From Ruegeria conchae (GTDB taxonomy: Bacteria > Pseudomonadota > Alphaproteobacteria > Rhodobacterales > Rhodobacteraceae), in NCBI RefSeq assembly GCF_000192475.1, contig NZ_AEYW01000018.1, forward strand, positions 62,001 to 126,000: 64,000 nucleotides of DNA, given 5' to 3'. The translations under genes and the position numbers were made by a program. This document shows positions 33,667 through 42,848 of the stretch, one piece after another (position 1 is the first letter of the stretch; each line of letters opens with the position of its first letter). Below the pieces are notes generated by a model. That model was not told the DNA's origin. It did not search any database and saw only the letters and a list, made by a program, of their open reading frames with translations.

Positions 33667-36401
33667 CAGGTTACACTCTTCTTGAGGGTTGCATGGACGA
33701 CGCTGGGGATTGCCGGTCCCTTGAACAATCGTACCCCTGTTGCATGTTTGATTGCGTTCAGGATCGCCGGTGCCGTTGGGATCAAAACATGCTCTCCCAG
33801 ACCCTTGGCTCCATAAGGTCCATGCGCGTCGGCTTCTTCGATGATAATGGTCTCAATCGGAGGGATGTCACCGAATGTCGGGATCAGATAGTCATGCAGG
33901 TTCTCGGTCCGGCCCGGGATGTATTCCTCCATTAGCGCCATCCCCAGACCCTGAGCAATACCGCCATGGACCTGTCCTTCGACCAGCATCGGGTTGATGG
34001 CCTGACCGACATCATGAGCCGCGATGAATTTCACTGGCGTGACTGTGCCCAGCGCGGTATCCACTTCGACAACAGCCAGATGCGCAGCATAGCCGAATTG
34101 GGCGTAAGGATGCCCCTGCCCATTTTTATCCAAGGGCTTTGTCGGCGGATCATAGCTTTCTTCGGCGCGAAGAACATACCCATCCGAGTCCGCTTCTAGA
34201 GCCGAAAGATCCAGCACACGAGCCCCCCCGGCATCAGTCGCCTGAATTTCCCCGGCGCTGAACTCCAAGGCAGCATCTTCGGCAACGTTCAGACGCTCCA
34301 GTATCATGGCCCGCAATGCCTCACCCGACAGCCGCGCCGCATTGCCCGAGACAAAAGTCTGGCGCGAAGCCGAGGTTTTGCCCGCATCGGGTGTCACATC
34401 CGTATCCGCTCCGACAAGCGTAATCTGACCCACCTCGGCCCCAAGTGCGGTGGCAAAAATCTGGGTGATGACGGTATTGGCCCCCTGACCGATATCCATC
34501 GCGCCTTGATGCAGCACCACCGTGCCATCAGCGCGAATGCCGCATTTGATGGCCGATGGGTTGGGCAAAGACGTGTTGCCACAGCCATACCATCCGCTGG
34601 CGATACCCACACCGCGTTTTACAGCGTCATTTTGTGCGTTGAATGCCTCAACACCTGCGCGCTCTTCCGTCCAGGCAAACCGCAATGCCTCAAGGCAGGC
34701 CTTGATCCCGACCCCCTGGTCAAACACCTGTCCGCACACGGTCGGCACACCATTATCCAAAGCGTTGAGAACACGGAACTCCAGCGCATCCATTCCCAGC
34801 TTCTCAGCCAGATCGTCGAAAAGACATTCTTGTGCAATGGCTGCCTGAGGCACACCAAAGCCGCGAAACGCCCCCGACGGCGGGTTGTTGGTATGCACAC
34901 CCTTGGCCTGCGCGATGTAGTCAGCGACGCGGTACGGTCCCGAAGCATGGACCGGCACCCTGTTCGCCACTGTCGGGCCCCAACTGGCATAAGCCCCCGT
35001 GTCAAAGCGGCCACAAAAGTCAAAGCCGCAGAGGTTGCCCGTCTTATCAGCACCGATCCTAAGCGTGATGTCTGAGGGGTGCCGCTTGGTCGAACATTGC
35101 ATGGATTCAGTACGCGTGTAGCAAAGCCGCACGCGCTTGCCTGTCTTCAGTGCCGCGAGCGCCAGATAGGGCTGTACACTCATATCCAACTTGGAACCGA
35201 AACCGCCTCCGGTGGCCGTTGGCACAACGCGTATGTCCGACCGGTCAAGCCCCAGAACACGCTCGAGCCCTTCGAGATCCATAACCGGGGCTTGCGTGCA
35301 GGCATGCACCTCAACGCGACCGTTCACGACTTCGGCGAAACCGGCTTCAGGTTCGATATAGGCGTGCTCGACAAAGCCGCTTTCAAACCGGCCTTCCACG
35401 ATTACATGCGCGCGTCCTAGGGCCGCATTTGGATCGCCACAGGTCACAAACCCTGTGCACATCACGTTATTTTCCCGCCCGTGATGAAGTTGATCAGCTT
35501 TCTGGTCTTCGGCCGCATCCATGTCTTGTAAGGCGGGCAGTTCGGTCCAGGTAATCGGCACCATTTCCGGATCGATCGCACGAAGCACATCCCGAGCACC
35601 AATCAGGGCCGCGACAGCCTCTCCCCTGAAACGCGTTTCCCGCTCGGCAAAGACGGGTTGGTCTTCAAATCCGGGTATCACGCCAAAGTTGTTCTGGCCC
35701 TTCACGTCTTCCGCAGTCAGTACCGCGTCCAGTCCAGCCGCCTGCGCGAACCCTTCGAGGTCACCGATTTCAAAGACCGCCCGGGCATGGGGGGAGCGAA
35801 TGACCAAAATCTCAAGGCACCCCACGGGTGCAATATCATCGCCGTACTTGACGGTAGCCGAAACTTTTTCGATCCCATCCAAATGCTGAACCGCATCGCC
35901 CACCTTACCTGCTGTCGCGATAGCAACCGAGGGCGCACCCATCACCGCATCGATGATTTTGCGATAACCTGTACAGCGACATAGCACACCCCCCAACGCA
36001 TCCTGCACTTGCGCCTCGGTGGGCTCGGGCACGTCCCGCAGCAGCGCAACGGCAGATACCATCATGCCGGGCGTACAGATCCCGCATTGCGCCGCGCCAT
36101 GATCCAGAAAGCTCTGCGCCAGCTTGGCTGCCACGGGGTCATTGGCATGTAATCCTTGCACAGTTTCGACCTCGCGCCCCGCAACCTGATGTGCTGGGGT
36201 CAGACAGGCGCAAACGGGCTCACCCTCAATCAGCACAGTACACGCACCGCAATCCCCAGCATCACAGCCAATCTTTACATCGCGTTGACCCAACCCTTCG
36301 CGCAGAACTTCGGACAGTCGTTGGCCGGGGAAAAGCATTGGGGCAGCTTCACGTCCATTCAAACGAAATGGGGTCGGGGTGTCTGAAAGCGCTTTGTTCA
36401 T
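33666..36401 (-). CDS. Molybdenum hydroxylase: fused 2Fe-2S and molybdopterin subunits (nicotinate dehydrogenase type)
   Basis: 911 residues. Residues ~10-80 are the plant-type 2Fe-2S domain (CDAGDCGACTVL), ~85-160 the second cluster (CGICTPGM, CRCTGY), and the rest the xanthine-oxidase-type molybdopterin chain, ending with the catalytic glutamate in GAKGLGEHVL. Usually small and large subunits are separate; here they are one chain. It would hydroxylate an N-heterocycle with water as oxygen source, e.g. nicotinate to 6-hydroxynicotinate. The start ATG at 36401 shares a base with the FAD-gene stop. No fused FAD domain: that is the separate gene upstream. Confidence 0.9.
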   Translation of the reverse strand: MNKALSDTPTPFRLNGREAAPMLFPGQRLSEVLREGLGQRDVKIGCDAGDCGACTVLIEGEPVCACLTPAHQVAGREVETVQGLHANDPVAAKLAQSFLDHGAAQCGICTPGMMVSAVALLRDVPEPTEAQVQDALGGVLCRCTGYRKIIDAVMGAPSVAIATAGKVGDAVQHLDGIEKVSATVKYGDDIAPVGCLEILVIRSPHARAVFEIGDLEGFAQAAGLDAVLTAEDVKGQNNFGVIPGFEDQPVFAERETRFRGEAVAALIGARDVLRAIDPEMVPITWTELPALQDMDAAEDQKADQLHHGRENNVMCTGFVTCGDPNAALGRAHVIVEGRFESGFVEHAYIEPEAGFAEVVNGRVEVHACTQAPVMDLEGLERVLGLDRSDIRVVPTATGGGFGSKLDMSVQPYLALAALKTGKRVRLCYTRTESMQCSTKRHPSDITLRIGADKTGNLCGFDFCGRFDTGAYASWGPTVANRVPVHASGPYRVADYIAQAKGVHTNNPPSGAFRGFGVPQAAIAQECLFDDLAEKLGMDALEFRVLNALDNGVPTVCGQVFDQGVGIKACLEALRFAWTEERAGVEAFNAQNDAVKRGVGIASGWYGCGNTSLPNPSAIKCGIRADGTVVLHQGAMDIGQGANTVITQIFATALGAEVGQITLVGADTDVTPDAGKTSASRQTFVSGNAARLSGEALRAMILERLNVAEDAALEFSAGEIQATDAGGARVLDLSALEADSDGYVLRAEESYDPPTKPLDKNGQGHPYAQFGYAAHLAVVEVDTALGTVTPVKFIAAHDVGQAINPMLVEGQVHGGIAQGLGMALMEEYIPGRTENLHDYLIPTFGDIPPIETIIIEEADAHGPYGAKGLGEHVLIPTAPAILNAIKHATGVRLFKGPAIPSVVHATLKKSVT

Positions 36402-37228
36402 CACGAAACCGCCTTGTGAATTGCACGCTGAATTTGATGACGCACTGCATCAAGCCGATACGAACTTGTCCCTCGGACATCATCGATCGGCGTTAATGCT
36501 GCGACATCAATCGGAGAAATCCCGACATCAGCGGGATCCTGACCGATCAGGCCCGCCTCTAACGCCGTAAGCCGTTGCGCTACAGCGGAACAGGACCCAA
36601 CTGCGATGCGAGCCTCGGCTATTCTTCCCTTTGCATCCAAAAGAACATTTGCCGCTGTCATGGCAATAGAAATGACCAAATAGCGACGGCTCCCTAATTT
36701 TTCAAAACCAGACGTCATGCCAGCATGGGGTTTCGGCACGATGATCGCTGTTACCAGTTCGTCATCCATTAACGCTGTTTGCCGCACACCCCTGATAAAT
36801 GCCTCGAGGGGAAGAACACGCTTTCCCTTTGCTGCACTGGCCAGCTCAACCTCAGCATTCAATGCAAGCAGAGGTGGAACACCATCGGCGGCGGGAGAGG
36901 CGTTGCAAATGTTTCCGACAACCGTACCTGCATTTTGAATTTGCAGGCTTCCGACCTCGCGCGCCGCCTGCTTCAAGGCATCAAAGGCCCGAGGAAGATC
37001 AGTTCTAACAACATCCGACCATGTGACGGCTGCACCAATTCTTGTGCCCCCTTCAGATTGCGTGATGTCCGAAAACCCATCTATTCTTGTTACATCTAAC
37101 AGATTTTCGGGATGCTGGCCTGCTTTCAACGCCGGATAGAAATCTGTCCCACCTGCAATAATGCGGACCCCAGCCTGCTTAAGAATGCCCAGCGCATCAG
37201 GCAACAAGCTTGGTTGTGAGTAGGCCAT
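36401..37228 (-). CDS. Molybdenum hydroxylase FAD subunit
   Basis: 275 residues of the FAD-binding PCMH fold found in CoxM/XdhB: VRIIAGGTDFYPALKAG, IGAAVTWSDVV, QNAGTVVGNICNASPAADG, then KLGSRRYLVISIAM. It passes electrons from the molybdenum centre via the 2Fe-2S clusters to an acceptor. It is the first gene of the operon; the ATG at 37228 is chosen because upstream ATGs fall inside the operator at 37242-37261. The leader is therefore very short or absent. Confidence 0.9.
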   Translation of the reverse strand: MAYSQPSLLPDALGILKQAGVRIIAGGTDFYPALKAGQHPENLLDVTRIDGFSDITQSEGGTRIGAAVTWSDVVRTDLPRAFDALKQAAREVGSLQIQNAGTVVGNICNASPAADGVPPLLALNAEVELASAAKGKRVLPLEAFIRGVRQTALMDDELVTAIIVPKPHAGMTSGFEKLGSRRYLVISIAMTAANVLLDAKGRIAEARIAVGSCSAVAQRLTALEAGLIGQDPADVGISPIDVAALTPIDDVRGTSSYRLDAVRHQIQRAIHKAVS

Positions 37229-37241
37229 GCACATATCCACT

Positions 37242-37261
37242 TTCATTAGCACACTAATGAT
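37242..37261. promoter_or_regulatory. Regulon box 5, upstream of hydroxylase operon
   Basis: TTCATTA-GCACAC-TAATGAT. Both arms match the consensus almost fully, only the centre differs (GCACAC for GTATAC). It lies 14 bp before the FAD-subunit start, so binding there would block the seven-gene operon that ends with the MarR gene. Confidence 0.75.
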
Positions 37262-37400
37262 AAGTGTGGACGTTTGCCAGAGTCAACAGAACTGTCCTGA
37301 GAACACATCCAATCATACATGGGCCGCAGTTTGAGCCAAGTGGGCCTCCGTATACCCAAGTTGACAGATAATCGAATCCAGATAAGGTACAAGGATGAAC

Positions 37401-38132
37401 ATGTCTGAACAAGAATCAACAAGCACTGACCGGATCGGAGCACCGAAATCTGTCAGGATCGCACTCATGCTAGAGGAAGAGATCCGGTCAGGTGGGTTGG
37501 ATACAGGCGCACCGCTGGACAGTGAGAACGCGCTGGTCAAACGGTTCTCAGTCAGTCGAAACACAATACGCAAAAGCCTCGATATCCTCAGCCGCAAGGG
37601 TCTGATAACGACCCGGCGTGGCATCGGATCATTTGTTACCTTTGGGGGAAAAACGATCGACGACCGCAAGGGATGGAGCGTTGCACTATCCTCGGGTGAA
37701 ACAGAACTTGCGACGCGGATTCTTCGCCTGACACGCGGTAAAATGGATTTAGCAGACGCACCTGAAAGTGTCGGCACCGATGTCCTGATGGTCGATCGTT
37801 TACGTTTTCGTGTGAACACCGGTCAGGGAGTTTCGCTGGAACGCAGCCGTGTCCCATGGCGTTCGGAGTTTTCCGAGATAATTGAGACCGGTTTGGAAAA
37901 CGGCTCTTTGACGGAAACGCTTCGCAGTCGCGGGTTGGCAGTCAACGGCGGTAGCGAATGGGCGCGTGTGTTGCCCGCGCTCAGCGCGGAAGACGCGGCT
38001 GTCATGGGGCGCGTGTCAGGAGAACCGATGTTGCGGCTGTGCCGGTTGACCCGTTCAGCCGACGGGGACTCCCTGGAATTCGTCGAGAGCATTCTGGACC
38101 CAGACCTGTTTGGTCTGCACATGGAGTTTTGA
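37401..38132 (+). CDS. GntR-family regulator with UTRA domain (HutC subfamily)
   Basis: 243 residues. GntR winged helix (residues ~15-80: RIALMLEEEIRSGGLDTGAP, LVKRFSVSRNTIRKSLDILS, GLITTRRGIGSFV) followed by a UTRA ligand-binding domain (~95-240). ATG at 37401 has AAGG 6 nt before it; an in-frame ATG two codons earlier is possible. It leads an operon with ADP-ribosylglycohydrolase, PfkB kinase and a polyamine-type importer, so it should sense the imported compound or its product. Confidence 0.9.
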   Translation: MSEQESTSTDRIGAPKSVRIALMLEEEIRSGGLDTGAPLDSENALVKRFSVSRNTIRKSLDILSRKGLITTRRGIGSFVTFGGKTIDDRKGWSVALSSGETELATRILRLTRGKMDLADAPESVGTDVLMVDRLRFRVNTGQGVSLERSRVPWRSEFSEIIETGLENGSLTETLRSRGLAVNGGSEWARVLPALSAEDAAVMGRVSGEPMLRLCRLTRSADGDSLEFVESILDPDLFGLHMEF

Positions 38133-38137
38133 CGGCT

Positions 38138-39163
38138 ATGGCCACTGGAGAACTGGCTTTCAGTCGCGCTTGTGGCGCTCTTGCCGGAATGGCCATCGGG
38201 GATGCGTTGGGTATGCCCTCACAAACGCTGTCGCGCCCAGAAATAGCGCAACATTATGGCGAGATCACAGCTTATGTCGCCCCCTACCCCGACCATCCGG
38301 TCTCTCATGGCCTACAGGCGGCGCAGGTGACGGATGACACCGAGCAGGCATTTCTGTTGGCTCAACGTCTTGTGAAAGATGGCGAAGGTTTTGACGAGGC
38401 GCTTTGGGCGCAAGACCTGCTGGATTGGGAGAGTGACGTCCGAGCGCGTGGTTTGCGCGACCTGCTGGGTCCATCTTCCAAAGCGGCTCTTGCAGCGATG
38501 CTGAACGGAGAACCAGCCAGCGAAACGGGGCGCAACGGAACGACAAACGGCGCTGCGATGCGAATTGCGCCAGTTGGGATCGCCACGCATTTCTCGCCAA
38601 CGCAGAAATTCTTGGACCGCGTGGAACTGGCCTGCCGTATGACGCATAACACGGGCGAAGCCATCGCCGCCGCTGCTGCTGTTGCCACTGTCGTCAGCTG
38701 TGGTGTGGATGGTCTTGATTTCGACGCAGCGCTCGACACCGCGCTGGACGCCGCAGAGCAAGGGCAGAAACGCGGCCATCGGTTTGGCGAAGCAAACATG
38801 CGCCGTCGGATTTCAAACGCACTTGATCTCGCTGATCAGGGCCTGACCGATGTCGAATTCGCGCAGCTCGTCGGAACTTCTGTCTCTTCGTTTGAATCTG
38901 TCCCGGCGGCCTTTGGCATCGTAAGGATGGCGTCGGGGGATGTTTGGAAGGCCACCCGGATTGCTGCGAATATTGGGGACGACACAGATACGATCGGCGC
39001 TATTGCCGGAGCGATGGCAGGGGCATGCGCCGGAATTGAAGCCATCGCACCCGCTGTACTCGAACCTGTTCGTGCTGCCAACAACCTACCCGTCGAAGCA
39101 ATAGCGGAACAGTTGCTTTCTCTTCGCAATACGTCTGACGCAAAGACGGAGGCCGCAAGATGA
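38138..39163 (+). CDS. ADP-ribosylglycohydrolase family protein
   Basis: 341 residues of the ARH/DraG fold. The metal motifs are MAIGDALGMP, QVTDDTEQAFL (first pair of Asp) and NIGDDTDTIGAIAGAMAG (second). Such enzymes cleave the N- or O-glycosidic bond of ADP-ribose adducts; operon-borne members may act on small ribosyl compounds instead. ATG follows the GntR stop by 5 nt and the stop overlaps the kinase gene by 4 nt. Pairing with a sugar kinase and importer suggests catabolism of an imported N-riboside rather than protein de-ADP-ribosylation; this is inference. Confidence 0.87.
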   Translation: MATGELAFSRACGALAGMAIGDALGMPSQTLSRPEIAQHYGEITAYVAPYPDHPVSHGLQAAQVTDDTEQAFLLAQRLVKDGEGFDEALWAQDLLDWESDVRARGLRDLLGPSSKAALAAMLNGEPASETGRNGTTNGAAMRIAPVGIATHFSPTQKFLDRVELACRMTHNTGEAIAAAAAVATVVSCGVDGLDFDAALDTALDAAEQGQKRGHRFGEANMRRRISNALDLADQGLTDVEFAQLVGTSVSSFESVPAAFGIVRMASGDVWKATRIAANIGDDTDTIGAIAGAMAGACAGIEAIAPAVLEPVRAANNLPVEAIAEQLLSLRNTSDAKTEAAR

Positions 39164-40092
39164 CCACTCGTCTTCTTCAGATGTCAGGTGTTGTGGCCGA
39201 TCTGCTCTATCAGGTCAAAGCTGTTCCAGCGGTTGGTGAAGAAGCTATCGTCAAGGGTTTCTCCATCGCACCTGGTGGCGGGTTCAACGCCATGGTGGCC
39301 GCGAAACGCGCGGGTATGATGGTATTCTATGGAGGCTCTATCGGATCTGGCCCATTTGCCAAGATTATTCGCGAAGGTCTTAACACCGAAGGTATCCCGT
39401 TCCTGCGGGCACAAGACCTAACACGCGATCAGGGCTGCTGTACCGTGATGATCGACCCTCAGGGTGAGCGGACCTTTGTGGCAAGCGACGGTGCTGAAGG
39501 GCACGTGACTGCCGAGGACTTAACGCAGATCAGCTTTGCCGAATTCGACTGGACCCTTTTGTCTGGCTACGCTTTGCACTACACGGGCTCGCGTGATGCG
39601 CTGCACCAGAGGTTATCTTCGGATGCCCGCATCAATAACCTGGTGTTCGATCCTTCGCCCATCATCGCCTCTCTCCCACATGAGGTGCTGCAGACGGCAT
39701 TGAGACGGGCCACATGGATCAGTGCAAATGCGCGCGAAGCTGCGGTTCTGACTGGTCACACGGACCCTATTGCTGCAGCCAAAGCACTTGCTGAAACGCG
39801 CCCTGATGACGGTGGAACTATTGTGCGGCTGGGGGAAGACGGCTGCATTCTGGCCCGGCCCGATGCTCTTCACCATATCCCACCTTACCGCGTTCAAGCG
39901 GTGGACACCAACGGCGCTGGTGACACCCATGTTGGCAGTTTCATCGCCCGAATGGCGCGCGGTGATACCCCAAAAGAAGCCGCCATTTACGCAAATGTCG
40001 CTGCGGCGTTGTCAACCACACAACAAGGACCCGCAACGGCGCCGACCCAGGCGGTCGTGACGGACGCCCTAAACAAGAAAGAGGCGGGTTGA
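39160..40092 (+). CDS. PfkB/ribokinase-family sugar kinase
   Basis: 310 residues. The N-terminal GGGFNAMVAAKRAG and C-terminal catalytic DTNGAGDTHVGSFIARMARG (catalytic Asp in GAGD) mark the ribokinase family. It would phosphorylate the sugar or nucleoside freed by the neighbouring glycohydrolase. It overlaps that gene by 4 nt. Ribokinase, adenosine kinase or pseudouridine kinase activities are all possible. Confidence 0.9.
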   Translation: MTTRLLQMSGVVADLLYQVKAVPAVGEEAIVKGFSIAPGGGFNAMVAAKRAGMMVFYGGSIGSGPFAKIIREGLNTEGIPFLRAQDLTRDQGCCTVMIDPQGERTFVASDGAEGHVTAEDLTQISFAEFDWTLLSGYALHYTGSRDALHQRLSSDARINNLVFDPSPIIASLPHEVLQTALRRATWISANAREAAVLTGHTDPIAAAKALAETRPDDGGTIVRLGEDGCILARPDALHHIPPYRVQAVDTNGAGDTHVGSFIARMARGDTPKEAAIYANVAAALSTTQQGPATAPTQAVVTDALNKKEAG

Positions 40093-40133
40093 TCGAGAAC
40101 CAAAGCTAAAGACCATTCAACCGGGAGATCACA

Positions 40134-41174
40134 ATGAACAAACGTATCCTATTGGCAACCACAGTTGCTTTGACAACAACGGGCGCGGCCGTTCTTGCCG
40201 ACGAGATCCGAGTTCTCAATTGGCAAGGGTATGGAACCGACGAAGACTGGGCCATTTCTGCCTTTACCGAGGCAACGGGCCACACCGTCGTTCATGAATA
40301 CTTCAATTCTGAACAAGAGATGTTGACCAAGCTTCGGACCAACCCCGGTGCCTATGACGTCGTGCTGATCAACGCGGCCTTTACGCCACAGGCGCAGGCC
40401 GAGGGGCTGATAGGGCCAGTGGACAGCTCGATGGTCGCGAATTTTAGCGACGTGCCCGAAAATCTGGCCGCCAATCCGGACCTCAACGCCGGAGGTGCGC
40501 TGCATGGAATGCCTTGGACCTGGGGCCTGACATCCTTTGCTGTGAACACCAATGAATTCAACGAGATGCCAACGTCGATTGAGGTATTTTGGGACACGGC
40601 GCACGAAGGCAAAGTCTCGATCCGCGATGACGCGTTGGAAGCCGTACAATTCGCAGCTATCGCAACGGGCCAGGATATCAACGACATCCTGGATCTCGAT
40701 GCCATCGAGGCCAAACTTGCCGAGTTGATGCCTCAGATCAAAACCTATTGGGGTTCGGAGAACGACTGGAACCAGTTCATGGCCGCGGGCGATCTGGATG
40801 TGGCGACCTTCTGGTCAGGTTCTGCGAGCCGCTCGATGGCTTCCGGACTACCGGTTCAATTCATCGTGCCGGACGAGGGTGCAATCGGCTGGTTGGATGG
40901 TCTGTCGATCCCAACATCATCGACCAAGAAAGAGGCTGCACACGCCTTTATCAATTGGATGATCGACCCTGAGTTCTACGTCAAATGGGCCGAAAGCGGT
41001 GCCCCAGCTTCGGCCAATGCCAAGGCAGCCGCTGCGTTGCCTGATGATGCCTTCAACAAACGCGTTCTGGGCGATCCCGCAGTCGTGGCACGCGTCCAGT
41101 TCCAGCGTCCGGTCTCGGATGAAAACCGCGAGAGATACCTTGAGCTCTGGCAAGGGTTGAAAGCCGCCCAATAA
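40134..41174 (+). CDS. Polyamine-type ABC importer, binding protein
   Basis: 346 residues with a signal peptide (ILLATTVALTTTGAAVLA, cleaved before DEIRVLNW). The mature protein has the PotD-like fold: RVLNWQGYGTDEDWAISAFT, YFNSEQEMLTKL, MPWTWGLTSFAVN. It should bring a cationic or small organic compound to the permease. Ligand unknown. Strong GGGAG ribosome site; first of the four importer genes, which follow the kinase by 42 nt. Confidence 0.9.
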   Translation: MNKRILLATTVALTTTGAAVLADEIRVLNWQGYGTDEDWAISAFTEATGHTVVHEYFNSEQEMLTKLRTNPGAYDVVLINAAFTPQAQAEGLIGPVDSSMVANFSDVPENLAANPDLNAGGALHGMPWTWGLTSFAVNTNEFNEMPTSIEVFWDTAHEGKVSIRDDALEAVQFAAIATGQDINDILDLDAIEAKLAELMPQIKTYWGSENDWNQFMAAGDLDVATFWSGSASRSMASGLPVQFIVPDEGAIGWLDGLSIPTSSTKKEAAHAFINWMIDPEFYVKWAESGAPASANAKAAAALPDDAFNKRVLGDPAVVARVQFQRPVSDENRERYLELWQGLKAAQ

Positions 41175-41202
41175 GCCCTGGCACGCTAAGGAGAAAGCAG
41201 AC

Positions 41203-42066
41203 ATGTCAACGGTTCTCGCCCGACAAAACAGGCTCAAGATCGTCAGCCTGCTTTCTCCGGCTTATATTTGGCTGACGGTGGCAATATTTTTGCCGCTGTC
41301 GGCGATGTTGTATTTCAGCTTTTTGTCCGATGTGCCTTTTGGCGATGCCGAATGGCACTACACTTCTGAAAACTATCAGGCCTTCTTCCAGACCTCGACT
41401 TACGCAACGCTGCTGTGGAAATCCATAAAGCTGGGCCTGACTGTGACGGTGATTTCCGTGCTGGTTGGCTTTCCCTGCGCCTATGTTTTGGCCAAGGCGA
41501 TTAAGGGTAAGTCGCGCGAAGCACTATTCCTTCTAGTCATCCTGCCCTTCTGGTCGAATTCGCTGGTCCGGATATTTTGCTGGGCCATCGTTCTGCGCGG
41601 AAATGGAGTGCTAGAACTCGGCCTCAACGCGATCCTGCCGTTCGAGGTCGATGTGAACCTGATGTTCTCGACCCCTGCGATCGTTATCGGCCTGGTCCAC
41701 TCTTACCTGCCTTACGTGATCTTGACTTCGTATCTGGCCTTACAGGCCATCGACGACAATCTGATCGACGCCGCGCGGTCAATGGGGGCGAACAAGCTGA
41801 CCATCCTATGGCGCGTCATCCTGCCTTTGTCCCTGCCCGGGCTGCTGGCCGGTGCGGTACTGATTTTTGTACCTGTCGTCGGCTCTTTCATGGAGCCACG
41901 CATATTAGGTGGTCGTGTCGGAACTTATTTTGGCACCGTGATTGAGGATCAGTTCGTGGCCGTATTCAATTGGCCCTTAGGGGCTGCCTTGTCCTTTATC
42001 CTGCTTGCGGTGGTTTTGGTGATCCTGGCAACCGCCAGCCCGGCGTTGCGGAGGGCACAGACATGA
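41203..42066 (+). CDS. Polyamine-type ABC importer, permease 1
   Basis: 287 residues, six transmembrane segments, PotB-like: the ATPase-coupling EAA loop is DAARSMGANKLTILWRVILP. It overlaps the next permease by 4 nt (ATGA). Confidence 0.9.
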   Translation: MSTVLARQNRLKIVSLLSPAYIWLTVAIFLPLSAMLYFSFLSDVPFGDAEWHYTSENYQAFFQTSTYATLLWKSIKLGLTVTVISVLVGFPCAYVLAKAIKGKSREALFLLVILPFWSNSLVRIFCWAIVLRGNGVLELGLNAILPFEVDVNLMFSTPAIVIGLVHSYLPYVILTSYLALQAIDDNLIDAARSMGANKLTILWRVILPLSLPGLLAGAVLIFVPVVGSFMEPRILGGRVGTYFGTVIEDQFVAVFNWPLGAALSFILLAVVLVILATASPALRRAQT

Positions 42067-42848
42067 AGAACACCTATCTGGTCTGGGCAGGTAAGGTTTG
42101 GCTTGGCTTGATCCTGTTCTTTCTTTACGCCCCGATCATCGTCATGGCGTTCATGTCTTTCAACGCGTCACAGTATTATCAACTGCCCTTTGATTTTTCG
42201 CTAAAATGGTACGAAAAACTGGGCCAGAACACCGAAATTCTGAATGCCGCGACCCGCTCAATTTTGATCGCACTGGCTACAACAGTGATTGCCACCATCT
42301 TGGGCACAGCCGCCTCGCTGGCCCTGTTCCGGTTCGAGTTTCGAGGCAAGCGCTTCCTGCAGGTGATGCTGTTCCCGCCGATCGCAATTCCATGGCTGAT
42401 CACCGGCACGGCGATGCTGATCTTTTTCTATGGCGTCGGTCTTGGCCGCGGCACACCGTCGGTTCTGATCGGCCATGTCGCGCTTGCACTGCCTTACGTG
42501 ATCGTCGTCGTCAGCGCCCGTTTGGCGACATTTGATCCCACACTGGAAGAGGCCGCAAGGTCCATGGGTGCCGACAGCTGGACTGTGACGCGCCGCGTTA
42601 CCTTGCCCTGGATCGCCTCGGGGATCATTGCCGGTGCTCTGTTCGCTTTTGCGGTCAGTTTTGACCAGTTCGTTGTATCGTACTTCCTCTCCGAACCCGG
42701 CGACAGCACGTTGCCAGTGCTGATCTACACCTCGATCCGCAAAGGCTTCACGCCGGAAATCAATGCAATCTCGACAATCATTATCGTAATCTCGATGGCC
42801 GTGATGCTGTTTGCAGCCCGGTTCTCAAATTTCGGAGGAGAACGCTGA
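42063..42848 (+). CDS. Polyamine-type ABC importer, permease 2
   Basis: 261 residues, six transmembrane segments, PotC-like: EAA loop EAARSMGADSWTVTRRVTLP. Stop and the ATG of the ATPase gene share one base (TGATG). Confidence 0.9.
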   Translation: MKNTYLVWAGKVWLGLILFFLYAPIIVMAFMSFNASQYYQLPFDFSLKWYEKLGQNTEILNAATRSILIALATTVIATILGTAASLALFRFEFRGKRFLQVMLFPPIAIPWLITGTAMLIFFYGVGLGRGTPSVLIGHVALALPYVIVVVSARLATFDPTLEEAARSMGADSWTVTRRVTLPWIASGIIAGALFAFAVSFDQFVVSYFLSEPGDSTLPVLIYTSIRKGFTPEINAISTIIIVISMAVMLFAARFSNFGGER

